From contig NZ_CAXMZT010000004.1 in NCBI RefSeq assembly GCF_964199965.1, positions 186,001 through 250,000 on the forward strand: a stretch of DNA of 64,000 nucleotides, in the 5' to 3' direction. The first letter of the stretch is position 1. Each line of letters starts with the position of its first letter. Below, one piece after another: positions 52,853 through 61,728 of this stretch. This DNA is from JAFIFT01 sp020051095 (GTDB lineage: Bacteria; Pseudomonadota; Gammaproteobacteria; Legionellales; Legionellaceae). A program made the translations under genes and the position numbers. The notes beneath the pieces were generated by a model. That model had not been told where the DNA came from and made no database searches. It saw only the letters and a program-made list of their open reading frames with translations.

Positions 52853-53434
52853 TTAAATTTGAGGTTGCTCGTTGGTTTCTTTGAGGCATAACTTCTCTCT
52901 TAATAATTCAATGGCTATTTTACGTTCTCTTGCACGTCCTGATCGAATCGCATCAATGAGAACCAATAATTCATAAAACGGTTGATCCGGATGTTTGGCA
53001 ATGGCTTGAGGTACTGAGCGATACAAAGGTTCTAAAGCTAACCCTCGATGCTCTCCTTCAGCATGTGGCCATACCGGTATTGGATCATCTCCTAACATAA
53101 TATGTTTTTCAAACAAAGGAGCAGCATAACTTGTAGGTATACCTCGTGTATATGACCCTAACTGCACTGGAAAGAAGTATTTTACACCATATATTAAGCA
53201 CTCTTCACACGCAGCCTTGATAGGCATTCGTATTATTTTATTTGAACTGGAATCCTCTGACTTACGATAAACAGGCCCCAGCAATCCAGATAGCTCTAGA
53301 CGCTTCATCCCTTCATGAGCTTCGGAAGCACTCATGCAAAGATAAGTTGCCAAATCTTTTTGAAGTAATTGGTCAGGATGTTTACTTGCTATGATTTTTA
53401 ACAATATCACGATGTCTTGTGGTTTTAGCATCAT
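52853..53434 (-). CDS. Winged-helix protein, partner of the broken nucleotidyltransferase
   Basis: 193 residues. The N-terminal winged helix (about 5-60, DIVILLKIIASKHPDQLLQK ... ATYLCMSASEAHEGMKRLE) resembles MarR-type DNA-binding folds. The rest contains PHAEGEHRGLALEPLY and may sense or bind the partner. Its upstream region has overlapping TTCGCGAA palindromes. With the partner destroyed it is probably an orphan regulator or antitoxin. Confidence 0.7.
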   Translation of the reverse strand: MMLKPQDIVILLKIIASKHPDQLLQKDLATYLCMSASEAHEGMKRLELSGLLGPVYRKSEDSSSNKIIRMPIKAACEECLIYGVKYFFPVQLGSYTRGIPTSYAAPLFEKHIMLGDDPIPVWPHAEGEHRGLALEPLYRSVPQAIAKHPDQPFYELLVLIDAIRSGRARERKIAIELLREKLCLKETNEQPQI

Positions 53435-53482
53435 GAATCTCCAAAATAGGGTCTTATTTAAATTCTACACCAAAATTTCGTA

Positions 53483-53499
53483 ATTCGCGAATCGCGAAT
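53483..53499. promoter_or_regulatory. Overlapping TCGCGA palindromes upstream of the winged-helix gene
   Basis: ATTCGCGAATCGCGAAT contains two overlapping palindromic half-site sets, 49 bp before the start codon. Likely autoregulatory operator. Confidence 0.5.
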
Positions 53500-53647
53500 C
53501 ACAAATATATTATATTAATATTTAAATAAGGCTCATGATTAATAGAGTAAAATTTAAAAGTTTCTAGACGGCAACGATTGTTTTCACAATAATGCACACT
53601 GTTATTTGAGAAATGATCAAAATAAAATGAGTAACTACTAATATAAA

Positions 53648-54229
53648 ATGGATGTCTGCATGATTTACAGTCGATTTATACCCTTTGTGCTTTTAATTCT
53701 TTATGTCATTGCAGCTACAGCAATGCAATATCACACAACAACCTCTTGGTCAGAAGGGCTTATTGGCTAACCAGTGATAGGTATTGGTATTCTCTTTACA
53801 TTTTTAGCCAAAAAATTAACTAAGAATGAAAGACAGACTAAACGCGATATATTTCGACAAAATCTATATGCCATCATAAGCGCATTTATTATTGGAAGCT
53901 TGCTACACATAATTCTTAATTATGATAACAGCGATATGAAAGCTTGGTGGGGGCTGTGGCTTTATTTTATGATGTTCTTTGGATTAATCTTTTCTTTTAT
54001 TTATGCCTTAATCAAAACCACTCTCAAAATAACCAGCCATGCATACACAATCATCTATTCATATTTAATAATAGGTATGTATATTTTGTTGCAATTTTTT
54101 CCCATGCGAATAAACTTTCTTTCGTTAGGAGACATTGAGCCCTTTTATCTACTTACGGTTATTTTAATATTCACCCATTTAGGATCATGCTTGCTATTGA
54201 AGCGATTTCATAGTCAAAAAATCAAATAA
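53648..54229 (+). pseudogene. Multi-span membrane protein with one in-frame stop
   Basis: One open frame from the ATG at 53648 to 54229 apart from TAA at 53768-53770 (codon 41). About five membrane segments: two before or around the stop, then HAYTIIYSYLIIGMYILLQFF and FYLLTVILIFTHLGSCLLL near the end. Family unknown. The later portion could still be read from an internal start, but the first helix would be lost. Confidence 0.65.
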
Positions 54230-54280
54230 CGAACACTACTAAAATATGTAATAAAAAACACTTTTAATGAGAACTAATTT

Positions 54281-54865
54281 ATGAACCATATTTGTGTATA
54301 TCTTGGATCCAGCTTTGGTAATAAAGAATGTTATAAGCATTCTGTTGAGGCATTGGGCAAAGAAATTGCCGCCCAGGAATATACTCTTATTTACGGTGGT
54401 TCAAGCCTAGGAATGATGGGGGTATTAGCCAATACTGCCATGAAGCATGGTGGGAAAGTGATAGGCATTACAACTCAACATCTTCTCGACAAAGAAGTAC
54501 CACTTGATACCTTGGATGAACTCATCATCGTTGACTCCATGCAAGAAAGAAAAAAGCGCATGCAAACAATGGCTGATTCATTTATCGTTATGCCAGGTGG
54601 ACTTGGTACCTTAGAAGAGGCAATTGAAACTTGGAATGCGATAAAAATAGGCGAAATAACTAAGCCAATCGCCTTTTTTAATAAAGATGCTTATTTTGAT
54701 AGCCTTTTTAAATTCATGACATGTTGCAATGAAAGCGGTTTTTTAAAAGAAGCTGATTTAAAATTACCTATTGTTTCAGACAACATCAAGGTTATCTTAA
54801 ACACACTGAGCATTAATAAAACGAATAAAGTTTCAGAAAGTGCAACAAAAGCTTGTACCGTATAA
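54281..54865 (+). CDS. LOG-family phosphoribohydrolase
   Basis: 194 residues. The signature PGGLGTLEE (about 107-115) and the nucleotide-binding start CVYLGSSFGNK place it in the TIGR00730/LOG family, which releases free bases from nucleoside 5-prime-monophosphates. It is 30-odd bp before the transporter gene, so the two probably form an operon. Usual family length. Confidence 0.88.
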   Translation: MNHICVYLGSSFGNKECYKHSVEALGKEIAAQEYTLIYGGSSLGMMGVLANTAMKHGGKVIGITTQHLLDKEVPLDTLDELIIVDSMQERKKRMQTMADSFIVMPGGLGTLEEAIETWNAIKIGEITKPIAFFNKDAYFDSLFKFMTCCNESGFLKEADLKLPIVSDNIKVILNTLSINKTNKVSESATKACTV

Positions 54866-54898
54866 TTATTGTCTAGTTATCATACTGAAAGGGAAGAA

Positions 54899-56113
54899 AT
54901 GACAGACTTTTTGTTATCATACGCAAAAAAATATACAAAAAATTACGAAGGACTGCCAAGCGCCTGTTGGCAGGGTATTATTCTAATTGGTATCAATGCT
55001 TTTACTATTGGCATTTGTTTTTTCCTATCACTCTATTTCGTCAACGCAAAGCAATTTACACCATCTACCTCCGGGCTACTTCTTTCATGTTATGGTATAG
55101 GCACGGTTGCTGGCGGAATTATTGCGGGCAAATTTTCAGATACGATTTCACCTAGAATAATATCCATTATAAGTTTACTTATGCAATCTAATGCATTTTT
55201 CTTACTTATATTTTTACAATCAGCCCTGGCACTGATGCCTAATCTTATCTTGCTGGGATTTGCTGCTTATGGCTTCAAAACTTCCAATAATACATGGATG
55301 CTTAATCAATGTAATAACGATTCAAATTTAAGATACAAAACGATTAGCATTTCTCATGTCGCCTCAAACTGTGGATTAGGATTATCAGGTATACTAATAG
55401 CCTGCTTGGTAACCTATGGATTTAAAAGCATTTTTTATTTATCTAGCTTTGTATTGATTTGTGCCGCATTTTATCTTCTTACACAACTCCAAGGGGTTAA
55501 AACGTCTTCCAGCATAAAAGAAAATTATCAATTTAAAAAAGTGAGTAGAAATAAGCAAATAGTCACTGTTCTAACCTGTGTTTTCCTTATCGGCTTAATA
55601 ATAGCTCAACTGGGCTCTACATATCCTCTATATATACAGGCATCATTTCCAATACTGGGGGTTCAAGGTGTTAGTATCTTATTTCTTTTAGACACATTCT
55701 TAATAGTCCTCTTTCAAGCACCATTAACGAATCTGTTAAGTGAGCAAAATAAATTCTTAGTAACAGGAACCGGGGCTTTATTAATGGGTTTTGGAATGCT
55801 GGTTCTATGCTATGCATCAAATTTTTCTCTGGCGATTATTTCTTGTATTATTTGGACAACAGGTGAAATGCTATTTGTTTCAACAGCTCAACTCCTTTGT
55901 TATGAAAGCAGTCAAGCCGACAAAAAGGGCCAAAGTTTAGGATTATTCCAGAGCGTATTTGCCTTGAGTAACATTATTGGACCTGTACTTGGTAGCTCAA
56001 TTTATCAGTATTGGGGTGGATATTTATTGTGGTATATCAGTGGGGGTATAGGTATTTTATGTTTTATGCTTTGTTGGAATATGACAAGAACTCATGCTCA
56101 CACACCCTCTTAA
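54899..56113 (+). CDS. MFS transporter
   Basis: 404 residues from the ATG at 54899, selected for its AGGGAAG. Twelve-helix MFS layout: GTVAGGIIAGKFSDT is the inter-helix loop 2-3 motif, and the second half repeats it weakly. The N-terminal cytoplasmic extension is about 30 residues. Substrate unknown; pairing with a LOG protein suggests a nucleobase or small aromatic compound, a weak inference. Its 3-prime end overlaps a convergent gene by 57 bp. Confidence 0.82.
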   Translation: MTDFLLSYAKKYTKNYEGLPSACWQGIILIGINAFTIGICFFLSLYFVNAKQFTPSTSGLLLSCYGIGTVAGGIIAGKFSDTISPRIISIISLLMQSNAFFLLIFLQSALALMPNLILLGFAAYGFKTSNNTWMLNQCNNDSNLRYKTISISHVASNCGLGLSGILIACLVTYGFKSIFYLSSFVLICAAFYLLTQLQGVKTSSSIKENYQFKKVSRNKQIVTVLTCVFLIGLIIAQLGSTYPLYIQASFPILGVQGVSILFLLDTFLIVLFQAPLTNLLSEQNKFLVTGTGALLMGFGMLVLCYASNFSLAIISCIIWTTGEMLFVSTAQLLCYESSQADKKGQSLGLFQSVFALSNIIGPVLGSSIYQYWGGYLLWYISGGIGILCFMLCWNMTRTHAHTPS

Positions 56114-57433
56114 GAATGAGCTATCCGAAGCGAATATTGCTCCCGCGTAGGCAGGAAACAATGTATTATGAAATCTCTCATCAAAATTGAGTAACTCTTG
56201 AGAGTCTCTTATGAAATTGTAACTATCTTCAATATTATGAAAATATTTTAAATCAATGCATTTGGCGATTTGCCCAAAGACTGTATCAGTAGATAATGAA
56301 TCTTCTTTCAATGATTCGTTAACAAATATATCTATAATATGCTCAAGTTCCTGCATATTATTTATGGTACTAGCGACTGTTCTTGATCTGGGTGAAAATA
56401 CATGGGTTGATGGATACTGTAATGAATAATATATAGGGAAACTATCGGTTTCAAAATTGAAATGCTTAGGTTGCATTATAGTTGGCCAGTATTTTTTTAA
56501 CCCATAAGACTCTACAAATATCTGCTGTAATGTTTGGACTGGTAATGCGCTGTTATCAATTGCAGGAACATAACCTGGTGTTGCACCAAGAACTGTGGCA
56601 AACAAATGTTTGGCAGTATCAACAAGGTAAGGATTTGGCTTTAGATTTCGCTTTCGTTGAATGATTGAAAAGGTTGTATCATAATAAATACGGTTTCTAT
56701 CAAATTCATACCGTTGCCACGCCAGCTCGCTAAGATACTGTTTTAAATCCTTCCATTGCACATCATTATGCAAACTATTAACCCAACTTTCTGAAAAGTA
56801 AACAACACAACATCGCCAGTCAGTTTGAATCTCCTTGCTATTAGCAACTTCTCTGAAAATTTGCCAATGCTCATACAACGTTTTAGGAGGACGACGTTTA
56901 ATATTAAAATCTTTTTGCAAGTTTGTATGATTAAGTGCTGAACCAATATTAGGAAGCATAAATGTCGATCTTACCCCAGCGGTTGATGACAATAGTCCAT
57001 TTGGTGTATAGCTTCGGCTTTGGGTCTTATTAAGAATAGTAGACAAGGGAAAAAAATCGCCTGGCTTTAAAATTAGCCACGGAATAGTGATATTCTCATT
57101 GTTTAGATCGATAAAGCATTCAATCTCTTTTTCTAACACCATCCCTAATGGTGTATGGTTGGCACTATATCCAAGATGATGAAGAACGTCTTCTGGGGCT
57201 TCCGGGTCTGTTATTCGAAAATATCCCCCATCCATTCTGGGAAATAAGGAGCTTTGTGTATCGGCATCAGTATCACCATAAGGATAATAAGCTATATAAA
57301 GGGGGTAAGATTGATTTGGCGAGAGCTGATCAACAATTTTAGTAAATGTAGGCTCGACTTTTTCAAACCGATGACGAATATCCGACCAAGTGCATTTGAC
57401 CAATCCATTTCTTTCATCAACTGAGGTTACCAT
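56057..57433 (-). CDS. Unrecognised 458-residue protein
   Basis: No signal peptide or membrane segment. The sequence is rich in aromatic residues and Asn; segments such as YPLYIAYYPYGD, SLFPRMDGGYFRI and TLYEHWQIFREVANS do not match a family I know. A C-terminal helical zone ends near TLFPAYAGAIFA. Codon use and length argue that it is a real gene. It overlaps the transporter tail by 57 bp. Could be a Legionella-specific effector or an island protein. Confidence 0.6.
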   Translation of the reverse strand: MVTSVDERNGLVKCTWSDIRHRFEKVEPTFTKIVDQLSPNQSYPLYIAYYPYGDTDADTQSSLFPRMDGGYFRITDPEAPEDVLHHLGYSANHTPLGMVLEKEIECFIDLNNENITIPWLILKPGDFFPLSTILNKTQSRSYTPNGLLSSTAGVRSTFMLPNIGSALNHTNLQKDFNIKRRPPKTLYEHWQIFREVANSKEIQTDWRCCVVYFSESWVNSLHNDVQWKDLKQYLSELAWQRYEFDRNRIYYDTTFSIIQRKRNLKPNPYLVDTAKHLFATVLGATPGYVPAIDNSALPVQTLQQIFVESYGLKKYWPTIMQPKHFNFETDSFPIYYSLQYPSTHVFSPRSRTVASTINNMQELEHIIDIFVNESLKEDSLSTDTVFGQIAKCIDLKYFHNIEDSYNFIRDSQELLNFDERFHNTLFPAYAGAIFASDSSFLRGCVSMSSCHIPTKHKT

Positions 57434-57695
57434 CTATACAACTTCCTACACCCTTTCAAAAATTAAGCTATCCAGCTGCTGCATTTTAAATTTCGAATTG
57501 AAATGTTGTCAAGAAAACACTGTGAATTCTCCCTTGTCATGTTGCGAATTATTTGCCTTTAAAATTTGCATGCAAAAATCTTAATTTTTTAATGTAGTAA
57601 TCAATGGTTTAATTCCCCCCAGTTTTAATAGCTTAGAAAATTAATCATTAGAAATATAAGAGATTGATTTTAAGATACATTAATAAGGAGTCTTT

Positions 57696-57887
57696 ATGAG
57701 TAATTTAGAAACTAACCACGTAGATTGTTTAAATTTGTTAAAACAAAAGCATGGCTTCTCAAATAAGGATTTATCTAAATTATTAGGTATTTCAAAAAGA
57801 GCCATAGTTTCTAATAATATGTCTGAAAAAGAAATAACCACTATCAAACGTCTTGAGTCTATTCTAAGAAAAGAGGGAGTACTATGA
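57696..57887 (+). CDS. Small HTH protein
   Basis: 63 residues; AAGGAG lies 8 bp before the ATG. A helix-turn-helix-like segment FSNKDLSKLLGISKRAIVSN suggests DNA binding of Cro/C1 type. It sits ahead of the DUF1778/GNAT pair without an obvious link. The 262 bp upstream show no other gene. Confidence 0.6.
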   Translation: MSNLETNHVDCLNLLKQKHGFSNKDLSKLLGISKRAIVSNNMSEKEITTIKRLESILRKEGVL

Positions 57888-57892
57888 ATCAA

Positions 57893-57921
57893 TTGTATTT
57901 GTACACACATTGTGCTAACAT
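57893..57921 (+). promoter_or_regulatory. Promoter of the DUF1778/GNAT pair
   Basis: TTGTAT, 17-bp spacer, TAACAT, 31 bp before the antitoxin start. Between them TTGTACACACATTGTGC contains an imperfect inverted sequence that could bind the antitoxin. Confidence 0.5.
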
Positions 57922-57951
57922 TTAATTATACATATAAACGAGTACGCAACT

Positions 57952-58293
57952 ATGGAACCGGTTAAACAAAACGATGATCCAAAGCCTAGAAAAAAAAGAC
58001 GAGCACCAACTAGGGCACGTTCGCTATCAGGAAAATCATCCCGAATTGGGTTGAGGATATCCCCTGCCCAAGAGAGAGCTATTAAATTGGCTTCTGAAAT
58101 AAAGGGGAAATCTACTTCTGAATTTATTTTAGATACGGCTTACCAAGCTGCTGAGCAAACATTGTTAGACCAAAGGCTTTTTATGGTATCCAATGATAAG
58201 TTTGAAAAGTTTTCAAAGTTGCTTGACAGAGAACCCATGGATAATGAAGGATTGAAAAAATTATTTTCCAAACCCTCACCATGGGATGAATAA
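57952..58293 (+). CDS. DUF1778 (TacA-type) antitoxin
   Basis: 113 residues. A basic N-terminal tail (KPRKKRRAPTRAR) precedes the ribbon-helix-helix RIGLRISPAQERAIKLASEIKG, and TSEFILDTAYQAA continues the DNA-binding fold. The toxin-neutralising tail is at the C-terminus (SKPSPWDE). The stop and the toxin start overlap at 58293, the classic arrangement. Confidence 0.9.
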   Translation: MEPVKQNDDPKPRKKRRAPTRARSLSGKSSRIGLRISPAQERAIKLASEIKGKSTSEFILDTAYQAAEQTLLDQRLFMVSNDKFEKFSKLLDREPMDNEGLKKLFSKPSPWDE

Positions 58294-58787
58294 TGCTAAA
58301 AAAACCAGTCCCACTTGATAATAAAGTTGAAATAAATAACTTTAATAGTGGCAATCAAAATCTTGATACATGGTTTATCAAACATGCAAAGCAAGCTGGT
58401 GGAAGTGGTTCCGCTAAAACCTATGCCGTTTTTGATGATGATACACCTGTTGGATACTATAGCTTGACTGTCGGACAAGTAGAGCAATCTGAGGTCTCTA
58501 AAAGAGTCGCTCAGGGAATGGGAAACTATCATATTCCTGTGATTATTCTAGCTAGAATGGCAGTCAGTAAAAATTATCAGGGTAAACAAATAGGTCGGGG
58601 CATGTTACAAGATGCTATTAAACGGTCATTGATGGTCTCTAACGAGGTGGGTGTTAGGGCTATCATTACTCACCCAATTGATGATAAAGCCGAATCATTC
58701 TATAAACATTTTGGCTTTGAAGAATCACCGCTTAGAGAAAAACAGCTTGTTCTGTTATTAAAAGACGCTAAACGTGCGTTGTCATAA
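58293..58787 (+). CDS. GNAT toxin (TacT/AtaT-type)
   Basis: 164 residues of the GNAT fold. The acetyl-CoA loop YQGKQIGRGM is complete, and the substrate face has LARMAVSK before it and the Tyr of ESFYKHFGF after. TacT-type toxins acetylate the amino acid on charged tRNAs and stop translation. It is paired with a DUF1778 antitoxin. Expected to aid persistence and element maintenance. Confidence 0.9.
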   Translation: MLKKPVPLDNKVEINNFNSGNQNLDTWFIKHAKQAGGSGSAKTYAVFDDDTPVGYYSLTVGQVEQSEVSKRVAQGMGNYHIPVIILARMAVSKNYQGKQIGRGMLQDAIKRSLMVSNEVGVRAIITHPIDDKAESFYKHFGFEESPLREKQLVLLLKDAKRALS

Positions 58788-58911
58788 TTGATATATATCT
58801 TTCTGTGGGATGGGAATTAATGCTGATACCTTTTTGAAGGATACTCTACTTATCTTGAACTTGAGATTCTTAACAATTAAGCAAGTTGGAAAAACACCAT
58901 TTTTATATCAA

Positions 58912-58937
58912 TTGATATCAGGTTCGAGTTGATATCA
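58912..58937. promoter_or_regulatory. Two TTGATATCA sites
   Basis: TTGATATCA at 58912-58920 and 58929-58937, a 17-bp period, just outside the TGTCCC element. Possible binding sites for an excisionase-like or regulatory protein. Confidence 0.4.
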
Positions 58938-58960
58938 TATGATAGTGAAATACGCCAGTT

Positions 58961-59060
58961 TGTCCCATCTGCCCCAACCAGATTTATTCTGTTGGGGACG
59001 GCAATAAGCCAGTAATGACGGGCATGCCCCACTTGTCCCCTTTGTCCCGTGCATTTTTTA
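58961..59060 (+). repeat. TGTCCCC-iteron element, copy 2
   Basis: TGTCCC, a CCCCAAC-rich hairpin closed by GTTGGGG, CCAGTAATGACGG, then CACTTGTCCCCTTTGTCCCG. It corresponds block by block to the minus strand of 35232-35335; the hairpin arms differ but still pair. It is near the integrase gene end. Otherwise 58788-59093 holds no gene. Confidence 0.75.
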
Positions 59061-59093
59061 CGATGTTTGCAGAATTTCTTGTTTAGCTACTTT

Positions 59094-59306
59094 TTATAAT
59101 GATGAATAATGTTTGTCATCATACATAGCAATCATATTACTAACAACATCAACAAGCCCTATCAACTCATGCGACTCATCTTCACCGACAATATCTAACA
59201 ATTGATCAAGTAAATCAGCAAGTTGAACATATTCATCCTCATTTTGAGGTTCTCGAATTACTGGTGAGATATGTTTCCAGTGATCGATTATTTCGTTGAT
59301 ATTCAT
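59094..59306 (-). CDS. HigA-like N-terminal domain protein without HTH
   Basis: 70 residues, acidic. NEDEYVQLADLLDQLLD and VSNMIAMYDDKHY match the N-terminal part of HigA-type (COG5499) antitoxins, where YE.KH is followed by a Cro-like HTH. Here the frame stops after KHYSSL, so DNA binding is missing and no higB is adjacent. Either a shortened antitoxin or a remnant. Confidence 0.6.
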   Translation of the reverse strand: MNINEIIDHWKHISPVIREPQNEDEYVQLADLLDQLLDIVGEDESHELIGLVDVVSNMIAMYDDKHYSSL

Positions 59307-59320
59307 AAGTTGATACCTAT

Positions 59321-59345
59321 AAAAAACAAGAGCCTCAGAAGAGGC
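59321..59345 (-). terminator. Intrinsic terminator downstream of the integrase on the minus strand
   Basis: On the minus strand: GCCTC, TTCT, GAGGC, then TCTTGTTTTTT. It is placed about 80 bp past the integrase stop and just before the HigA-like gene. Confidence 0.7.
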
Positions 59346-59423
59346 CCTGCGCCCAGGGAGAGAAGTCCAAGGGGAAGTAGTAGTGTAATTATGGATAATA
59401 ATGATTAGCTACGTCAAATATAT

Positions 59424-60656
59424 TCAACTTAAGTCAGCTGTCTCCATCATATGCTCAAGTATAAAATTAGCCACCTGCTGCATTGGTTTTCTCAAGCGTT
59501 CTACATCTTTCATAATATACCCTGCTGTCACATCATTATTCATTTTGTGGTTGAGCAAACGCTTCAAGGCATAGGCTGGTAAATCAAGGCTATCTGCAAT
59601 AGTGGCAAAGGTTCTTCTTAGATCATGTAAAGTAAATGGTACGCCAGATAACTCCACTACCCTATTTACCGCCTTTTTAGGTTCATAGATATAACCAGTT
59701 TTGCTTTCAGCTGGAAATATATATTTACTGGTTTTCTGTCTGCTTCTACGTTCCATTAATTCATATACAAAGTCAGACATGGGTAAAGTATGGACTTCAT
59801 GATTTTTGGTGTCTTGGATGGTGATGGTTTTGGATATCAGATCGATATCATCCCATTTTAGCGATGCAGCTTCCATTTTACGCATACCGGTGAATAGTAA
59901 TAATAAAAAGTAGTCATGCCACAGTAATGCATTGCGATAATTATCGTTTTCAACCAATCGAATAACACCTTGATACCAAGCTGCTAGTTGATGGGATTTG
60001 ATGACTGTTTGTTTGCGGTCAATTCGATACCAAGCTCTGGTGTGTGATAGGTATTTAACTGGATTAACGGTGATAATGGGTTGGCCATCAGAAGTGTGGT
60101 ATTCAAACGTGGCAAAGTTAAAGATGGCACGCAATACCCGCATTGCATTATTTGCTCTTGCTTTACTGGTATTAGTACCATGTTGTAAGTGACGTTTGGC
60201 TAACATTTCCCGAGTAATGCTAATCAGCGGTTTATCCAACCAATCAGGCATTACTTCGCCCAATACTTTTTCATAGTCGTATTAGGTTTTTGACTTGAGG
60301 TCTTTTCTGGTTTTTAAATAGTCCTTGAATACATCACGTAACGATAATGCTTCAACTTTCTTGGCTTTCTTTTCAGCAATGGGATCTTCGCCTCTGGCAA
60401 CACTGCCTAATAACCCTTTTGCTTGCTTCCTAGCTTCTTCGACAGTTAGTGCACCATATTTACCCAAAGTCACTCTTTTCACTTTGCCATTGATTCGGGT
60501 TTCAACAATAAAACTTTTCACCCCACTTGCAGTAATTCTTAATGCAAATCCTTTTAGACTGTCATCTCGAAAAAAGGATTGGGGTTTGCCGGGATTTGCT
60601 TCTAATTTATCAACGATTGTTTTGGTCAATTTTATTCCATTTTGGGTTGTTGCCAT
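59424..60656 (-). pseudogene. int: P4-type tyrosine integrase with one in-frame stop
   Basis: Single frame of about 410 codons, the usual length of P4-like island integrases. N-terminal DUF4102-type domain (RITASGVKSFIVETRINGK), central SAM-like domain, and catalytic domain with Arg in FTGMRKMEAA, HDLRRTF and LLNHK, and Tyr in AGYIMK. A TAA at 60284-60282 follows DLKSKT; the frame continues six codons later with a Met-containing segment. A single base change would restore it. All catalytic residues lie after the stop. It was presumably the integrase of the element ending in this area. Confidence 0.88.
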
Positions 60657-60721
60657 ATTATTCTCCTAAGGCGCATTCAAGAATTAAAAGCTCCCATGCA
60701 ATGTTCACTTAGCTCACTAAG

Positions 60722-61093
60722 TTATTTTTTTTTCAAATCAATTATTTCGTATGTATTTTTCAAGTGGATTGAATTATCAAAGATAGTACCCTTCATGTTA
60801 GAACCATCTAAAAACATGATCATTGCGTCCGTACATGTTCCAGAAGATGTGAAGTTAACCTCGTTTATCTGGCATTGATATTTAGATTTATCATCAAGAC
60901 GGAGATTCATTCGAATAGTAGATTTATACTTATTAAATTGTGCAACAGCCTCTACTTTACAGGTTGTATTACTATAGGTACCTTGCCACGTTCCTACAAT
61001 ATTTTCACAGGGATCTACGTTATCTGCGTTGGCAGAAAGAAAAGGAATAAACAATAAACAAGAGAATAGGCTTTTTGCTTTAATAGTCATCAT
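60722..61093 (-). CDS. Small exported protein
   Basis: 123 residues with a signal peptide (about 1-23, ending SANA). The mature part has four Cys (DPCENIVGTWQG, TCKVEA, YQCQINE, GTCTDAM), probably two disulfides, and looks like a small beta-barrel or lipocalin-like fold (the GTWQGTY start is reminiscent). Unknown role, in the periplasm or secreted. Confidence 0.65.
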   Translation of the reverse strand: MMTIKAKSLFSCLLFIPFLSANADNVDPCENIVGTWQGTYSNTTCKVEAVAQFNKYKSTIRMNLRLDDKSKYQCQINEVNFTSSGTCTDAMIMFLDGSNMKGTIFDNSIHLKNTYEIIDLKKK

Positions 61094-61130
61094 GACTCCT
61101 TATAATAAAATTAAGGCAAATCATATCATT

Positions 61131-61283
61131 GCTTGCTGACTTTTTTAATGGTGCAAATTTAGTTAGTTCTTTGAGAAAGCAAGGTCTGTACCAAACAATT
61201 TAATATCACTCTCCAAAGCTTTAAATGTCTCAGATTGGACTGCTTTATCAACATTACCAAGAATTCTCTTATTAATAATGTAG
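61131..61283 (-). pseudogene. Left copy of a 153-bp direct repeat: 3-prime fragment of a gene
   Basis: Matches 63848-64000 with one mismatch and encodes, on the minus strand, the same tail ending KLFGTDLAFSKN and a stop at 61163-61165. It is a detached 3-prime end of the gene that enters the window from the right. Confidence 0.85.
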
Positions 61284-61298
61284 ATATAAGAGATATAA

Positions 61299-61548
61299 GG
61301 GTCGGACCAAAAAATTCTATTATTTAACAATTGGTTAAACATAAATATAGATACTTATTGTGTCTTAAAAGCTATTTTTGCTTATTAATATAGATTCTAA
61401 GAAAAAATAGACTGATAAATGCACCTCACTTCTCAGACATATCCCTTAAAATCAATTTTTATAAAGAAAAATAGGTTTTAAGGCACAATATTAAGCTTGC
61501 CTTGTAGTTAACTTTATGTTTTTCAATTAAATATTTTGGTCCGACCCC
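61299..61548. mobile_element. REP-bounded palindromic element (REPIN/MITE-like)
   Basis: It begins GGGTCGGACCAAAA and ends TTTTGGTCCGACCCC, inverted copies of the REP motif. Inside, TTGTGTCTTAAAAGCTATTTTT near the left pairs imperfectly with AAAAATAGGTTTTAAGGCACAA on the right, so the whole 250 bp can fold back. No coding capacity. Probably mobilised by RAYT transposases like the one at 49.4 kb. The remainder of 61094-61728 shows no gene. Confidence 0.75.
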
Positions 61549-61728
61549 TAATAGCTCGGACTATTGGTCCGCCCTAAACTTTACTCATTTTTATAGAAAT
61601 TTAAGTTCTGAGTAAATATATATCAGCCAAATGAAGGTCTCGTAATTATCGAGAATGGGTTTTGTCCATTGATCTCGCTGCCGACTGAATATACAATACG
61701 CGCAACATATAAGCTTTGGGGATTTAAC

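Noticed and set aside
53483..53499. CRISPR-like or iteron array
   Set aside because: Only overlapping palindromes; no spacers. No CRISPR array is seen anywhere in the window.
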